Assembly: GCA_030041305.1 (NCBI GenBank)
Contig: JASHOC010000233.1
Span: 1 to 58,999 of the forward strand
Reading direction: 5' to 3'
From: Acidobacteriaceae bacterium
GTDB lineage: Bacteria; Acidobacteriota; Terriglobia; Terriglobales; Acidobacteriaceae
DNA: 58,999 nt
Position numbers and translations under genes: made by a program. A model generated the notes under the pieces. It did no database searches. It saw nothing but the letters and a program-made list of their open reading frames with translations, and was not told the DNA's origin. Below are positions 47,064-55,985 of the stretch, in pieces. Each line of letters opens with the position of its first letter. Position 1 is the first letter of the stretch.

Positions 47064-47897
47064 TTGTATTCTTCCGGCACGCTGCGTATTGATGAGCTTA
47101 CCCACGAAGAGCGAAACCTATATGCGACGCTGAAGCCTGAGCGCCTGCCCGAGCATGTGGCCATCATCATGGACGGGAACGGCCGCTGGGCCGGCCAGCG
47201 TTCGCTCAAGCGGTTTGTCGGCCACCAGCAGGGCGCTAAAAGCGTGCAACTGGTGACTGAAACCGCCTCGCGCATCGGTCTGCCGTGGCTCACCCTCTAC
47301 GCATTTTCTCTGGAAAATAAACTGCGCCGGCCGCGCGCCGAAGTCACTTTCCTTATGCGCCTGCTTAGGAGCTATCTGGAGAGCAACGTGCAGCGCATGA
47401 TGGATACCAACGTGCGCATCCGCTACATCGGCCGCACCCGCGAGCTGCCCCTCGAGGTGCAGGACAAAATGAACTGGGCCGAGGAAGCCACGGCGCGGAA
47501 CACCGGAACGACGCTCACTCTGGCCCTCAATTATGGCGGCCGTTCGGAACTGGTGGACGCGTTTCGCGGTTTGGCGGCGGAGATCGAGCGCAAGCACATC
47601 GGCCTCGACCGCATCACCGAGCAGGACATTCACCGCCATCTTTACACCGCGCACATGCCCGACCCCGATCTGCTCATACGCACCTCGGGCGAGATGCGCA
47701 TCTCGAACTTCCTGCCCTGGCAGATCGCCTACACCGAGATCTACGTCACCGAACGCTTTTGGCCCGACTTCCGCGGCATTCACCTCCTTGAAGCTATCGC
47801 CGACTTCCAGCGCCGCGAGCGCCGTTATGGCGGCATTGGCGAGCGCTGCGGCGAAGTCGAAGAAGACGCCGACCGGATCCAGATCGCGGCGAGCTGA
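47064..47897 (+). CDS. uppS: Isoprenyl transferase (undecaprenyl diphosphate synthase)
   Basis: Adds isopentenyl units to farnesyl diphosphate to make the C55 lipid carrier for cell-wall synthesis. The 277-residue protein has AIIMDGNGRWA with the catalytic Asp (D37), LYAFSLENKLRRPRAEV, LALNYGGRSELVDA and the terminal DPDLLIRTSGEMRISNFLPWQ. The usual AFSTENW is AFSLENK here. The start is TTG 47064 with GAGG about 9 nt upstream. In most bacteria cdsA follows directly; here a reversed gene pair intervenes. Confidence 0.96.
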   Translation: MYSSGTLRIDELTHEERNLYATLKPERLPEHVAIIMDGNGRWAGQRSLKRFVGHQQGAKSVQLVTETASRIGLPWLTLYAFSLENKLRRPRAEVTFLMRLLRSYLESNVQRMMDTNVRIRYIGRTRELPLEVQDKMNWAEEATARNTGTTLTLALNYGGRSELVDAFRGLAAEIERKHIGLDRITEQDIHRHLYTAHMPDPDLLIRTSGEMRISNFLPWQIAYTEIYVTERFWPDFRGIHLLEAIADFQRRERRYGGIGERCGEVEEDADRIQIAAS

Positions 47898-47911
47898 GCG
47901 GCATTTTCCCC

Positions 47912-47935
47912 CCCGGGGGTTCCGTTGCCCCCGGG
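47912..47935. terminator. Strong GC hairpin between uppS and the convergent PIN gene
   Basis: CCCGGGGG-TTCCGTTG-CCCCCGGG is a perfect 8-bp stem with an 8-nt loop, placed 14 nt after the uppS stop and just past the stop of the convergent PIN gene. No clear T-run follows, but position and stability fit transcription termination. Confidence 0.5.
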
Positions 47936-47940
47936 AGAGT

Positions 47941-48366
47941 TTACAGAATCGGCATCTCGAAGTCGGCGATGAACTGAATTCCGGGGACATCGAGTTTCGT
48001 GAGCTGTTTGTCGCCGGTGAGAAACAGGTCGATGCCCGCCGAAGCCGCGCAAGCTAAATGAATCGAGTCGGCAATCTTCAGTTTTTGTCGCCCGCGTAAG
48101 AGGCTGAAGGGCCGCATTGCGCTCGCGCCAAACGAAAGGAATTGAAAACCGATCTCCTTGAGCGTCTCGTGCACGGCCGTCGCCTTGATGGGGCTGTCAA
48201 ATCGCTCGGCGCCGGCTAGGATTTCTCCAAGCGCCAAGTAGGTCGTGAACAGAGAGTCTCCCCGCCTCCGTGAGCGAGCCAGAAGCGCATCAGCTCTTGG
48301 CCGGAAAGCGGGATCGCCTTCGAGCAGATAAATAAGGAGCATGGTGTCCCAGCACACCCGGCTCAT
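47941..48366 (-). CDS. PIN-domain ribonuclease toxin (VapC-like)
   Basis: The 141-residue protein has the four acidic PIN residues: D7 (VCWDTMLLIYLLEG), E48 (LALGEILAGAE), D100 (LKIADSIHLACA) and D119 (LTGDKQL). VapC toxins cleave tRNA or rRNA in a Mg-dependent way. Its ATG overlaps the stop of the upstream gene by 4 nt (ATGA), the typical coupling of a toxin-antitoxin pair. It lies reversed between uppS and cdsA. Confidence 0.85.
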   Translation of the reverse strand: MSRVCWDTMLLIYLLEGDPAFRPRADALLARSRRRGDSLFTTYLALGEILAGAERFDSPIKATAVHETLKEIGFQFLSFGASAMRPFSLLRGRQKLKIADSIHLACAASAGIDLFLTGDKQLTKLDVPGIQFIADFEMPIL

Positions 48367-48851
48367 GCTGTCTCATCCTCGTCTTCCGAACGAACCCAGC
48401 GGAGAAATGCTTCTCCACCGCCAAAAGCTGCGAACTCTTCCTTCATGAGGCCGAAAAGCTTCCCGGTCATGCGGTGCGCCCACTCTTCCGGTGTTTCCCC
48501 AGTCAGGGACGCGGCGGCCTCCTGATCTTGCGGAGCTTTCTCACCAGTGGACTCAACCGGGCCGGCTAAGCGGTAATGCACGACGACGGTTGAGCTCGTC
48601 CTCGACGGCGGTCCATCGACACCCTCAATCTCCAATCCATTCGCTCGCAGGAATTTCTCGGCCTGGATCGCAGAGCAAATCTGGTGCCAGTTCTTATCGG
48701 GAAAACCTTTTGGCCGCAGGTCCTCCATCAAATCCCGCGCTGCGATTGATATCTTTGTTTTGCCCGCCCGCACGGCGGGCTGGACGTACCTTCTCACGGC
48801 AACCGAGCGCACCTGATCGCTTAAGCCGTGATTTCCTTTGCTTCCTTTCAT
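48363..48851 (-). CDS. Putative antitoxin partner of the PIN toxin, unusually large
   Basis: The 162-residue protein starts MKGSKGNHGLSDQVRSVAVR from ATG 48849-48851. The N-terminal part is basic (RRYVQPAVRAGKTKISIAARDLMEDL) and could bind DNA. The middle KGFPDKNWHQICSAIQAEKFLRANGLEIEGV looks like a compact helical domain. The tail is acidic and would suit neutralising the PIN active site. It does not resemble VapB (usually 70-90 residues). The antitoxin role is inferred only from overlap and order. Confidence 0.6.
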   Translation of the reverse strand: MKGSKGNHGLSDQVRSVAVRRYVQPAVRAGKTKISIAARDLMEDLRPKGFPDKNWHQICSAIQAEKFLRANGLEIEGVDGPPSRTSSTVVVHYRLAGPVESTGEKAPQDQEAAASLTGETPEEWAHRMTGKLFGLMKEEFAAFGGGEAFLRWVRSEDEDETA

Positions 48852-49017
48852 CGTCGCCTGCAATCCGGGCGCCCTCAGCGGCGCCAACTTCAGTGTACCA
48901 TAATAAACTTTGTATTCATGAACAGTGTATTTATTTAGCGAATATGGCAGCGAAGCCGAGAAGCTGCCCAGAATCCACCGCTCCTGCCCGCACCCGACCG
49001 TGTATCCTCATCCCTGA

Positions 49018-49845
49018 ATGAAACGCGTCTTAACTGCTGTTGTTCTTATCCCCCTGGTTTTGCTGCTGGTGTTTCTTGCCCCTCGTTGGCTGTTTACGCC
49101 CGCCGTGGCCCTAGTCGCGGCGCTGGGCGCCTGGGAGTGTATGGGTCTGGCCGGCCGCGGCGGGGCCAAACCGCCGCGAGTTGCCGTCCTAGTGGCGCTC
49201 GGCGCGCTTTTTGCCGGCAATTATCAGTGGCCCGATTGGACCGCGGCGATCTTCGGCATGTTGAGTCTGGCTCTGCTCGTCTATTGCACGCTGGCGAAGC
49301 CGGCGGCGCAGGTGATGGCCGACGCTTCGGCATCAATTTTTTGCGTTTTTTATGTCGGCTTGACGCTCCTGGCCGTACCCACCCTCCGCGAGCAGGCTAA
49401 CGGACCCTCCCTGCTGGCGTTTCTGCTATGCGTCGTCTGGGCCGGTGATATCGCGGCTCTGTATGTCGGCCGGGCCTGGGGCCGGCACAAACTGGCGCCT
49501 ACGCTTAGCCCCAACAAGACCTGGGAAGGCGCGGTGGCCTCGGTGGCGGGCAGCCTCCTGGCCGCAGCAGGGTTGCTGCAGCTGGCCGCTCTGCTGCAGC
49601 AAAACTGGAACTCGGGCATGCTCTCCTATCCCGAAGCGCCCGGTTACTGGTTGATGCTGGCTGTCATCGTCAATGTGGCGGCCCAGGTGGGCGACCTCGC
49701 CGAGTCGGCCCTGAAGCGCTCAGCCGGAGTCAAGGATTCGGGATCTCTGTTGCCGGGCCACGGGGGCGTGCTCGACCGCATCGACGCCGTCCTGCTGGCC
49801 GCGCCTGCGCTATGGTACGCTCAGGTGATTCATCAGCGGTTCTAA
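49018..49845 (+). CDS. cdsA: Phosphatidate cytidylyltransferase
   Basis: Makes CDP-diacylglycerol from phosphatidate and CTP in the inner membrane. The 275-residue protein has seven to eight hydrophobic spans, SPNKTWEGAVASV, and the C-terminal signature LKRSAGVKDSGSLLPGHGG followed by DRIDAVL. ATG 49018 is used. It lies in the order uppS-cdsA-dxr-rseP known from many bacteria, with extra genes inserted. Confidence 0.96.
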   Translation: MKRVLTAVVLIPLVLLLVFLAPRWLFTPAVALVAALGAWECMGLAGRGGAKPPRVAVLVALGALFAGNYQWPDWTAAIFGMLSLALLVYCTLAKPAAQVMADASASIFCVFYVGLTLLAVPTLREQANGPSLLAFLLCVVWAGDIAALYVGRAWGRHKLAPTLSPNKTWEGAVASVAGSLLAAAGLLQLAALLQQNWNSGMLSYPEAPGYWLMLAVIVNVAAQVGDLAESALKRSAGVKDSGSLLPGHGGVLDRIDAVLLAAPALWYAQVIHQRF

Positions 49846-49913
49846 GGGCAGGATTCAGGGTTCAGGCGCCAGGTTTCAGCTTTTAGCCATCGGCTATCGA
49901 TTACCGGTTGGCG

Positions 49914-50348
49914 CTATGGGCACGTTAGCTGCGCTGTCGCAGAAACCCGTCCGCATCCCGCGCCGCAGGCAGTGATCACGTTGCACACGGGCCCCGTATA
50001 GCCATATTGCGGATCCCACGCGAACACGGCGTAGGTCCCCTGAGCTCCACTAGCGCATGTTACCAGCCCCGTCGTGCATACAGTGACATCGCTGGTGGGA
50101 CTTTGGGGAGCAGAATCCATTTCGGTATAGGCTCCCCAGTTGGCGCTTTGCGGCGTTACCGTGGTCGGCACCGTGCTCCAGTAGCCCGTGGCGGTAAACT
50201 GCACCGCCGAACTGTTTGCGGCGGCAGTTGCCGGGCTGATGCTGAGAGATTCCAGTTCCCTGTTGCTGGGATTGCCGGCAATGCACCCGGCGATGAACAC
50301 AGCCGCCGCCGCAATTGCGCCGGCCCAAGCAAGAGGAGATGCTTTCAT
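49914..50348 (-). CDS. Small predicted lipoprotein with Ig-like repeat region
   Basis: The 144-residue product starts MKASPLAWAGAIAAAAVFIAGC, a lipoprotein signal with lipobox FIAGC (Cys at about 22). Then ELESLSISPATAAANSSAVQFTATG resembles the start of a bacterial Ig-like (Big_2) domain; the four Cys near the end may form disulfides. ATG 50346-50348 has GGAGG 8-10 nt upstream. It faces cdsA and dxr in reverse. Function unknown. Confidence 0.65.
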   Translation of the reverse strand: MKASPLAWAGAIAAAAVFIAGCIAGNPSNRELESLSISPATAAANSSAVQFTATGYWSTVPTTVTPQSANWGAYTEMDSAPQSPTSDVTVCTTGLVTCASGAQGTYAVFAWDPQYGYTGPVCNVITACGAGCGRVSATAQLTCP

Positions 50349-50616
50349 TCCCGTTCCTCCTCGCCCGCAACTATAGACGCTCTTTCTCGGCATTCGGCTG
50401 GAGGAAGTTGTTGCAGGGCAATCGTTCCTGTGAGACGAATCACCAAGAGGCAGGCCCAACTCTTCACGCAATGCCCATCGGTCTCATCCACTAAACTGGA
50501 ATCAAGCGCCAAAGCCCATTTCATTGCTGCCTCCGGCGCCAATCTCAGGCGCAAACCTCATCGGCTGGCGGTAACTGGTTAAGCTAAAAGCTAATAGCTA
50601 GGAGCTAAAAGCTGTT

Positions 50617-51774
50617 TTGAAGCGACTCGCCATTCTCGGTTCTACCGGCTCCATCGGACAGAGCACGCTTTCCATTGTGGAGCAGTTTCCAGAGCGCTTC
50701 CAGGTGGTCGCACTGGCCGCCGGCCGCAACCTGGATGAAGCGTATGCGCAAGCGATTCGCTGGCGGCCGCGCGTACTCTCGATGGCCACGGAGGAACTGG
50801 CTGGCCGGCTCGCCAGGAAACTCCGCGACGCGAGTGTCGCCGGGGTCGATGTCACCTGCGGGACGGCGGGGACGGTCGCCTGCTCGACGCACCCAGAGGC
50901 GGATTTTGTCGTCTCCGCGATCGTGGGGGTGGCGGGCCTTGAGGCGACGCACGCGGCCATCCTGGCCGGAAAGCCGGTGGGGCTCGCGAACAAGGAGTGC
51001 ATGGTGGCCGCCGGCGAAATCCTCACCCGCGCCGCCCGCGAGCGCAGCGTGCCCATCCTGCCCATCGACAGTGAGCATAACGCCGTCCATCAGTGCCTCC
51101 GCGTCGGAGCTCACGCCGAGGTAAAGACCATCTGGCTCACCGCCTCCGGCGGGCCGTTTCGGCAGTTGCCGCTCGAGGAGTTTGCGGCCATCACGCCTGA
51201 CCAGGCCCTCAAGCATCCCACCTGGGTGATGGGCCGCCGCATCACCATCGATTCGGCGACCATGCTGAATAAGGGCTTGGAGGTGATCGAGGCCTGTCGG
51301 CTGTTCGATGTAACGCCCGACCAGGTGCGAGTCACGATCCATCCCCAATCCACGGTCCACTCGCTGGTAGAGTACGTGGACGGCTCGATTCTGGCGCAAA
51401 TCTCGGTGACCGATATGCGCCTGCCCATTCTGTATGCGCTGGCCTATCCGGAGCGACCGGCTTCCATGCTCACTTTCGACTTAGCGGCTCTGCGCCATCT
51501 GGAGTTCGGGCAGCCCGATTTCGAGCGTTTCCCCTGTCTTCGGCTCGCCTTTGAGGCCGCCCATAACGGTGGGGCGCATTGCATTGCCCTCAACGCGGCC
51601 GACGAGGTGGCTGTCGAAGCTTTCCTCGCGGGCCGCATCCCTTTTATGGGAATCCCAGGTACAATTGAAAGGGTGCTCGCATCCACGCCGGAGGCGCACC
51701 CCGCCACCATCGCTGAGGTGCTGGTCGCCGACCGGGAGGCGCGTCAACGGGCCCGGGAGCTGATAGCCGGCTGA
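50617..51774 (+). CDS. dxr: 1-deoxy-D-xylulose 5-phosphate reductoisomerase
   Basis: The first committed step of the MEP isoprenoid pathway. The 385-residue protein has the NADPH motif ILGSTGSIGQSTL, LANKECMVAAGE, the metal site PIDSEHNAVHQ, TASGGPF, and HPTWVMGRRITIDSATMLNKG (conserved active-site region). Start TTG 50617 has AGGAG upstream, inside a repetitive tract of AGCTAAAAGCT copies. It feeds the uppS reaction through IPP supply; rseP follows 150 bp later. Confidence 0.97.
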   Translation: MKRLAILGSTGSIGQSTLSIVEQFPERFQVVALAAGRNLDEAYAQAIRWRPRVLSMATEELAGRLARKLRDASVAGVDVTCGTAGTVACSTHPEADFVVSAIVGVAGLEATHAAILAGKPVGLANKECMVAAGEILTRAARERSVPILPIDSEHNAVHQCLRVGAHAEVKTIWLTASGGPFRQLPLEEFAAITPDQALKHPTWVMGRRITIDSATMLNKGLEVIEACRLFDVTPDQVRVTIHPQSTVHSLVEYVDGSILAQISVTDMRLPILYALAYPERPASMLTFDLAALRHLEFGQPDFERFPCLRLAFEAAHNGGAHCIALNAADEVAVEAFLAGRIPFMGIPGTIERVLASTPEAHPATIAEVLVADREARQRARELIAG

Positions 51775-51924
51775 TTCCACAGGAGGTTTCCGCAGCGCAA
51801 CCCTATTCCTGTCGCCTTCTTTTGGGCGTGGGAAATCGTTAGGAGTCCTTGCGGCGTTTTGTGGGCAGGGCCGAAACAGGGATCACCGGCGCCGCCGCTT
51901 GTTCGAGGAATTAACTCCACAACT

Positions 51925-53274
51925 ATGCATCAGTTTCTTGTTTCCACCGTAGCTTTTATCGTCCTGATCGGGGTGATGGTCATCGTCCACGAATTAGGAC
52001 ACTTCATCGTCGCCAAGCTCTGCCGCGTGCGCGTCGAAGCCTTTTCTCTTGGCTTCGGTCCGCGCCTGTTCGGAGTTAAGTACGGCGGCACGGATTACAA
52101 GGTTTGCCTCTTGCCGCTAGGCGGCTTTGTGAAAATGACCGGGGAAAACCCCATGGAAACCGAGCCGCTCAACGATCCCGAGGCTTTCACCTCCCATCCC
52201 CGTTGGCAGCGCATGTTGATCGGCTTGGCTGGCCCGACGGCGAACTTCGTTCTCGCCTTCGCGCTCATGTTCATCTACTTCGCCTGGATCAACGAAGTGC
52301 CCGCCGTTCAGGTCAAGACCACCACGGTCGAGTGGGTCACGCCCAGCTCCGCCGCGGCCAACGCGGGTTTCAAGACTGGCGACATCATTGCGCGTTTCGA
52401 CAACGTCAACCATCCCGACTGGGAGCAGGTCTACGAACACCTCAAGCTGAACGCCAACCAGAATGTCGCGGTCACGGTGGATCGCGACGGCGCCTCTTTG
52501 CCGCTTACCTTGCATGTGCCCGCCGCCGCCAAGGACGATGATTTCGATCCGGGTGACGCAGGTCTTCTGCCGCAGTATCTGACCGGTCCGATCAAAGTAG
52601 CGCAAGTGGAGGCCGGAACTCCGGCTGCCGCGGCTGGGCTGCGAGCCGGCGACGCCATCGAGAGCGTCAACGGCCACCCGTTTCATACCGTCAGCACCTT
52701 CGCGGCTTATTTGCAGACCACGCAGAACCAGCCGGTTCATCTCGAGGTGGACCGCGCCGGAATGACAATCCCGATAGTCGCCACGCCCGAGAAGCTTGAT
52801 TCGCGCTGGATGCTGGGCTTTTCCGAAAATCCAATTCCCAATCGCGACGAGCCGTTGAAATTCACCGCCGCCTGGAAAAAGTCCACCGTCTTTTGCGATC
52901 AGAATTCCCTGCTGGTGGTGGACGTGCTCGAACGGCTCTTCACGCACCGGGTCTCGGTTTCGCAGTTGATGGGACCGGTGGGCATCGCCCGCGTCGCTGG
53001 CGAGGCCGCCGAAACCAACGGCTGGTTTCCTAAATTCGGCCTCGCCGGCGAGATCAGCATCAATCTCGGCATTCTCAACCTGTTTCCGTTCCCCATTCTC
53101 GACGGCGGTCTAATTCTGCTCCTGGCCATCGAGAGCTTTTTGCGCCACGACATCAGCCTTAACGTCAAAGAACGCATCTACCAGGCTGCATTCGTCGTAT
53201 TGATGGTGTTTTTCGTGTTCATCATCTTCAACGACGTCAGCAAGCTGCCGGCATTTTCCCACGTCAAGCCGTGA
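51925..53274 (+). CDS. rseP: Site-2 membrane metalloprotease RseP
   Basis: An intramembrane zinc protease that cleaves anti-sigma factors and remnant signal peptides. The 449-residue protein has HELGH in the first helix (H22-E23-H26), two PDZ domains (about 125-200 and 205-285), and the third ligand region NLFPFPILDGG, followed by two more hydrophobic spans. I use ATG 51925 because the first helix and HExxH are at the expected distance; the open frame starts at 51859. Confidence 0.95.
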   Translation: MHQFLVSTVAFIVLIGVMVIVHELGHFIVAKLCRVRVEAFSLGFGPRLFGVKYGGTDYKVCLLPLGGFVKMTGENPMETEPLNDPEAFTSHPRWQRMLIGLAGPTANFVLAFALMFIYFAWINEVPAVQVKTTTVEWVTPSSAAANAGFKTGDIIARFDNVNHPDWEQVYEHLKLNANQNVAVTVDRDGASLPLTLHVPAAAKDDDFDPGDAGLLPQYLTGPIKVAQVEAGTPAAAAGLRAGDAIESVNGHPFHTVSTFAAYLQTTQNQPVHLEVDRAGMTIPIVATPEKLDSRWMLGFSENPIPNRDEPLKFTAAWKKSTVFCDQNSLLVVDVLERLFTHRVSVSQLMGPVGIARVAGEAAETNGWFPKFGLAGEISINLGILNLFPFPILDGGLILLLAIESFLRHDISLNVKERIYQAAFVVLMVFFVFIIFNDVSKLPAFSHVKP

Positions 53275-53492
53275 ACGCGGGTCGGCAAGACCGCGAGTCG
53301 GCGAGTCAGCGGGTCGAGCAGCAAAGCGAAATGGCGAGTTGGCTCGCGCCGGGGGCGGTCGTTGTGATAAGCGCGGTGGAACCTCCGCTCTTCTGTTGCG
53401 GATGCGCGCTTTTGCTTTCGGGCGGCGCTGAAACCTAGCCGATTCGCGCTGGGATCAGGATGGAAGGGGGCTGAAACGCGGTTCGCGGGCGC

Positions 53493-54080
53493 TCACACCT
53501 GCATGACTTCGGCCTCTTTCTTGCGCGAGAGCTCTTCCATGCGGCGGATTTCGTCGTCGGTCATCTTCTGCACTTCTTCCATCGCGCGCTTCTCGTCGTC
53601 CTCGCTGATTTTCTTTTCCTTGGCCAGCTTCTTGAGCGCTTCGTTGCCGTCGCGGCGCACATTGCGCACGGCGGTGCGGTGCTCCTCGAGCACGCGGTTC
53701 AGGTGCTTGCAGACATCGCGGCGGCGCTCCTCGGTCATGGGCGGAACGGGGATACGGATGATTTTGCCGTCGGATAAAGGATTGAAGCCCAGATCGGCGG
53801 CCTGGATGGCCTTTTCCACCTCTTTGAGAATCGTCGGGTCCCACGGCGCCACGACAATCAACTGGGCTTCGGGGGTGGACACCTGCGCCAGTTGCGTGAT
53901 CGGCGTGGGCGTGCCGTAATAATCCACCTTCACCTGGTCCAGCATGTGGGCGCTGGCGCGGCCGGTGCGAGTTGACGCCAGATTGGCCTGGAAATCGGTG
54001 ACCGATTGATCCATGCGCCGCTTGAGGTCGGCACTGAGTTCCTTAAGCGCCGGATTTCCGGCCATAATCGATACTGCCAT
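53493..54080 (-). CDS. frr: Ribosome recycling factor
   Basis: RRF splits the post-termination ribosome together with EF-G. The 195-residue protein has LASTRTGRASAHMLDQVKVDYYG, TPITQLAQVSTPEAQLIVVAPWD, IRIPVPPMTEERR and the C-terminal helix ISEDDEKRAMEEVQKMTDDEI. ATG 54078-54080 has GAGGAG 8 nt upstream. It usually lies upstream of uppS with pyrH; here it is convergent to rseP at the end of the block. Confidence 0.96.
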   Translation of the reverse strand: MAVSIMAGNPALKELSADLKRRMDQSVTDFQANLASTRTGRASAHMLDQVKVDYYGTPTPITQLAQVSTPEAQLIVVAPWDPTILKEVEKAIQAADLGFNPLSDGKIIRIPVPPMTEERRRDVCKHLNRVLEEHRTAVRNVRRDGNEALKKLAKEKKISEDDEKRAMEEVQKMTDDEIRRMEELSRKKEAEVMQV

Positions 54081-54825
54081 CGCAACGCTCCTCACTTAGC
54101 CAACGGTCAACGGCTATTCTACTAAAAGGGGCGGAAGACCGGATTTAAGGGCGCATACTGAACAAAGCGACGGCATGAACGGGAATCCGCGACTATCCTG
54201 CATTCGCCACCCCCCCACCCCCCAAAAATCACCCGGTTTTACGCAAGTGTTTGAAAACATGGACATTATCTTTGCGGTGAAATCATAAGTGTTTGAAAGC
54301 TTGGGACTTATTTCTATCAGTTGCACAAGTGTTTGAAAAGAGGTGGCTTATCGCCTCTTTAGCGAGTAAGTGTTTGAAAAGGAGGCAGTTATCTTTCGAC
54401 CACCTCGCAAGTGTTTGAAAACAGGAGGTTTGTCTGATTTTTCTGGGATGTATCGAAAAAATGCGTAGTGCCGAGGCGTCTCCGATCATCACGGCCCTTT
54501 CCGATCCTTGATGCAGCGTAGCGCAAATGAGGAAAATTACCGGCAACGGGATCTATGGCGGAAGGTCTTTGCAATGAGGGGGAACACTTTGGTAAGGGGT
54601 TGCCAGGCCGGTTATCCCGGCTTCGGCGTGTTCCCGGCTGAGTTGGGAGCGGCGCTTTCCGGCGTGGGAAGCGAGTGCTGAATGCGTTCGATGTTGCACG
54701 TGATCCGGTCCAAAGCCGCCAGCAAGGACATCGGATCGCTGGGACCCAATATGGCCAAATCCTGCCGCTGGCGCTATTGGGGCGAAAAAATCGGCATTAA
54801 CTCCGCCGGGGCGGAGGCCAGTTGT
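54081..54825. other. Intergenic region between frr and the transposon
   Basis: 745 bp holding the five 41-bp direct repeats. Beyond them (about 54800-54617, minus strand) is an open stretch reading DLAILGPSDPMSLLAALDRI and ending about 50 codons later. It may be a small or decayed gene, but I see no ribosome site or family. Confidence 0.4.
54245..54450. repeat. Five degenerate direct repeats, 41-bp period
   Basis: AAGTGTTTGAAA(A) starts at 54245, 54287, 54327, 54368 and 54409, spacing 42, 40, 41 and 41 bp. About 12 bases later most units share a TTAT core. The rest of each unit differs. The even phase, close to four DNA turns, places each core on the same face of the helix. Confidence 0.85.
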
Positions 54826-55131
54826 TTACCAAATGGCGGGATTGTTTACTTGACACAAATAAGCTGGAAATGGTGCAATGGAGGTGCCGTGACAAGGCCA
54901 CTTGAAACGGCGGGGACGCCGTCATCACTATCTCACCTAGAGGCAAATGGATTTATTGTCGCATCGTGATACGTCGATGCGGAAACTGTGGCATCCTACC
55001 TTTGTGGGATTTCTACATCTGTGCGCAGGGTCACAGACTGAGGATGACAAACCCTGCAGAGTGATGCTAGGATTTTCGGCACCGCCGGGAAATGGGATTT
55101 TGACTGATGATAAATCCCCCTTCAGCGAAGT

Positions 55132-55971
55132 CTAAACATCGTCTACGGGCACGCATGCTGCCCGAATTTGCAGCATCCAGCGCTTGCGCTTGAGGTTTAC
55201 AGCCATGAAAAGGTCGCCATCGAAGAAGTCACCTAAGAGGGATGGGCGCCGGCCGCATACCATAGCTCGAAGCCCTTGGTTCGGAGATTGCGGAGAAACA
55301 AAGAAGTCCCCATCCGTAGTCAAGGCTACGAGGAGCGAACGATCGCTGCCATCCGGTTTTGCGCTCGCTATGCGCGCATACGAGCGGTGATACCCTGCCC
55401 ATAAAAGCATTCTCCCCTGGAATTCGGTTACACTGATGTGCCGCGCCTGTTCTTGAATTTCAAACTTTGCCGACTGTGGGTTGAAAAAGAACATAAACTC
55501 CCCGTGTGGCACTGCTGCATCGATTGCGTTGACTGCGTAGCGGAGCTGTACGTTCGGCACCTGCCGCACGGTAGTCAATGATTTGGCGGCATAGGATGCC
55601 GCTGATGTTGCAAAGGGTCGGTACTTTTCCGTCTGCTGCAGAACTACATAAGGTTGGTATGTAACCAACCCTATGGGGTCGATTTTTATCACGCGCTTTA
55701 TGTTTGCAGCTCCAGCCATTGACCGCAGAAATATCTGCGCCACCGCATTTTCCTTATCATTCAATGGGAGTTCTGGAGGAGCCCCCGCCAAACGCTCTGG
55801 CAATGCTTGTACTCGTTCATACTTCTCGCGCCAAATAAATTCGGCCTTTTCTTCCGCTATCGGGTCCTGAAAAACACACTCATCTTTCAGAAACTTTACG
55901 GCCATATCGCGTTCCATCCAACCGAGTAGGACCTTGGCAGAAACAGTAGGTACAACAGGAGCCGCTCCCAT
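55132..55971 (-). CDS. Passenger protein of the transposon, unknown function
   Basis: A 279-residue soluble protein, MGAAPVVPTVSAKVLLGWME onward. It has a charged helical N-terminal part (about 20-75: VFQDPIAEEKAEFIWREKYE) and a beta-rich remainder with many aromatic residues (HGEFMFFFNPQSAKFEIQEQ, LLWAGYHRSYARI). No transmembrane span, signal or known catalytic motif is evident. The ATG at 55969-55971 has a good AAAGGAG 9 nt upstream, and the gene follows the smaller passenger gene by 14 nt, so both are probably one operon. I do not recognise it. Confidence 0.65.
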   Translation of the reverse strand: MGAAPVVPTVSAKVLLGWMERDMAVKFLKDECVFQDPIAEEKAEFIWREKYERVQALPERLAGAPPELPLNDKENAVAQIFLRSMAGAANIKRVIKIDPIGLVTYQPYVVLQQTEKYRPFATSAASYAAKSLTTVRQVPNVQLRYAVNAIDAAVPHGEFMFFFNPQSAKFEIQEQARHISVTEFQGRMLLWAGYHRSYARIASAKPDGSDRSLLVALTTDGDFFVSPQSPNQGLRAMVCGRRPSLLGDFFDGDLFMAVNLKRKRWMLQIRAACVPVDDV

Positions 55972-55985
55972 ACGCCATTTCTCCT

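Noticed and set aside
54245..54450. CRISPR array
   Set aside because: The core is only 12-13 bp, the units are degenerate throughout, and no cas gene is near; a degenerate direct repeat fits better.
54682..54969. 95-codon plus-strand ORF crossing the left inverted repeat
   Set aside because: No ribosome site or family resemblance, and it runs across the transposon boundary.
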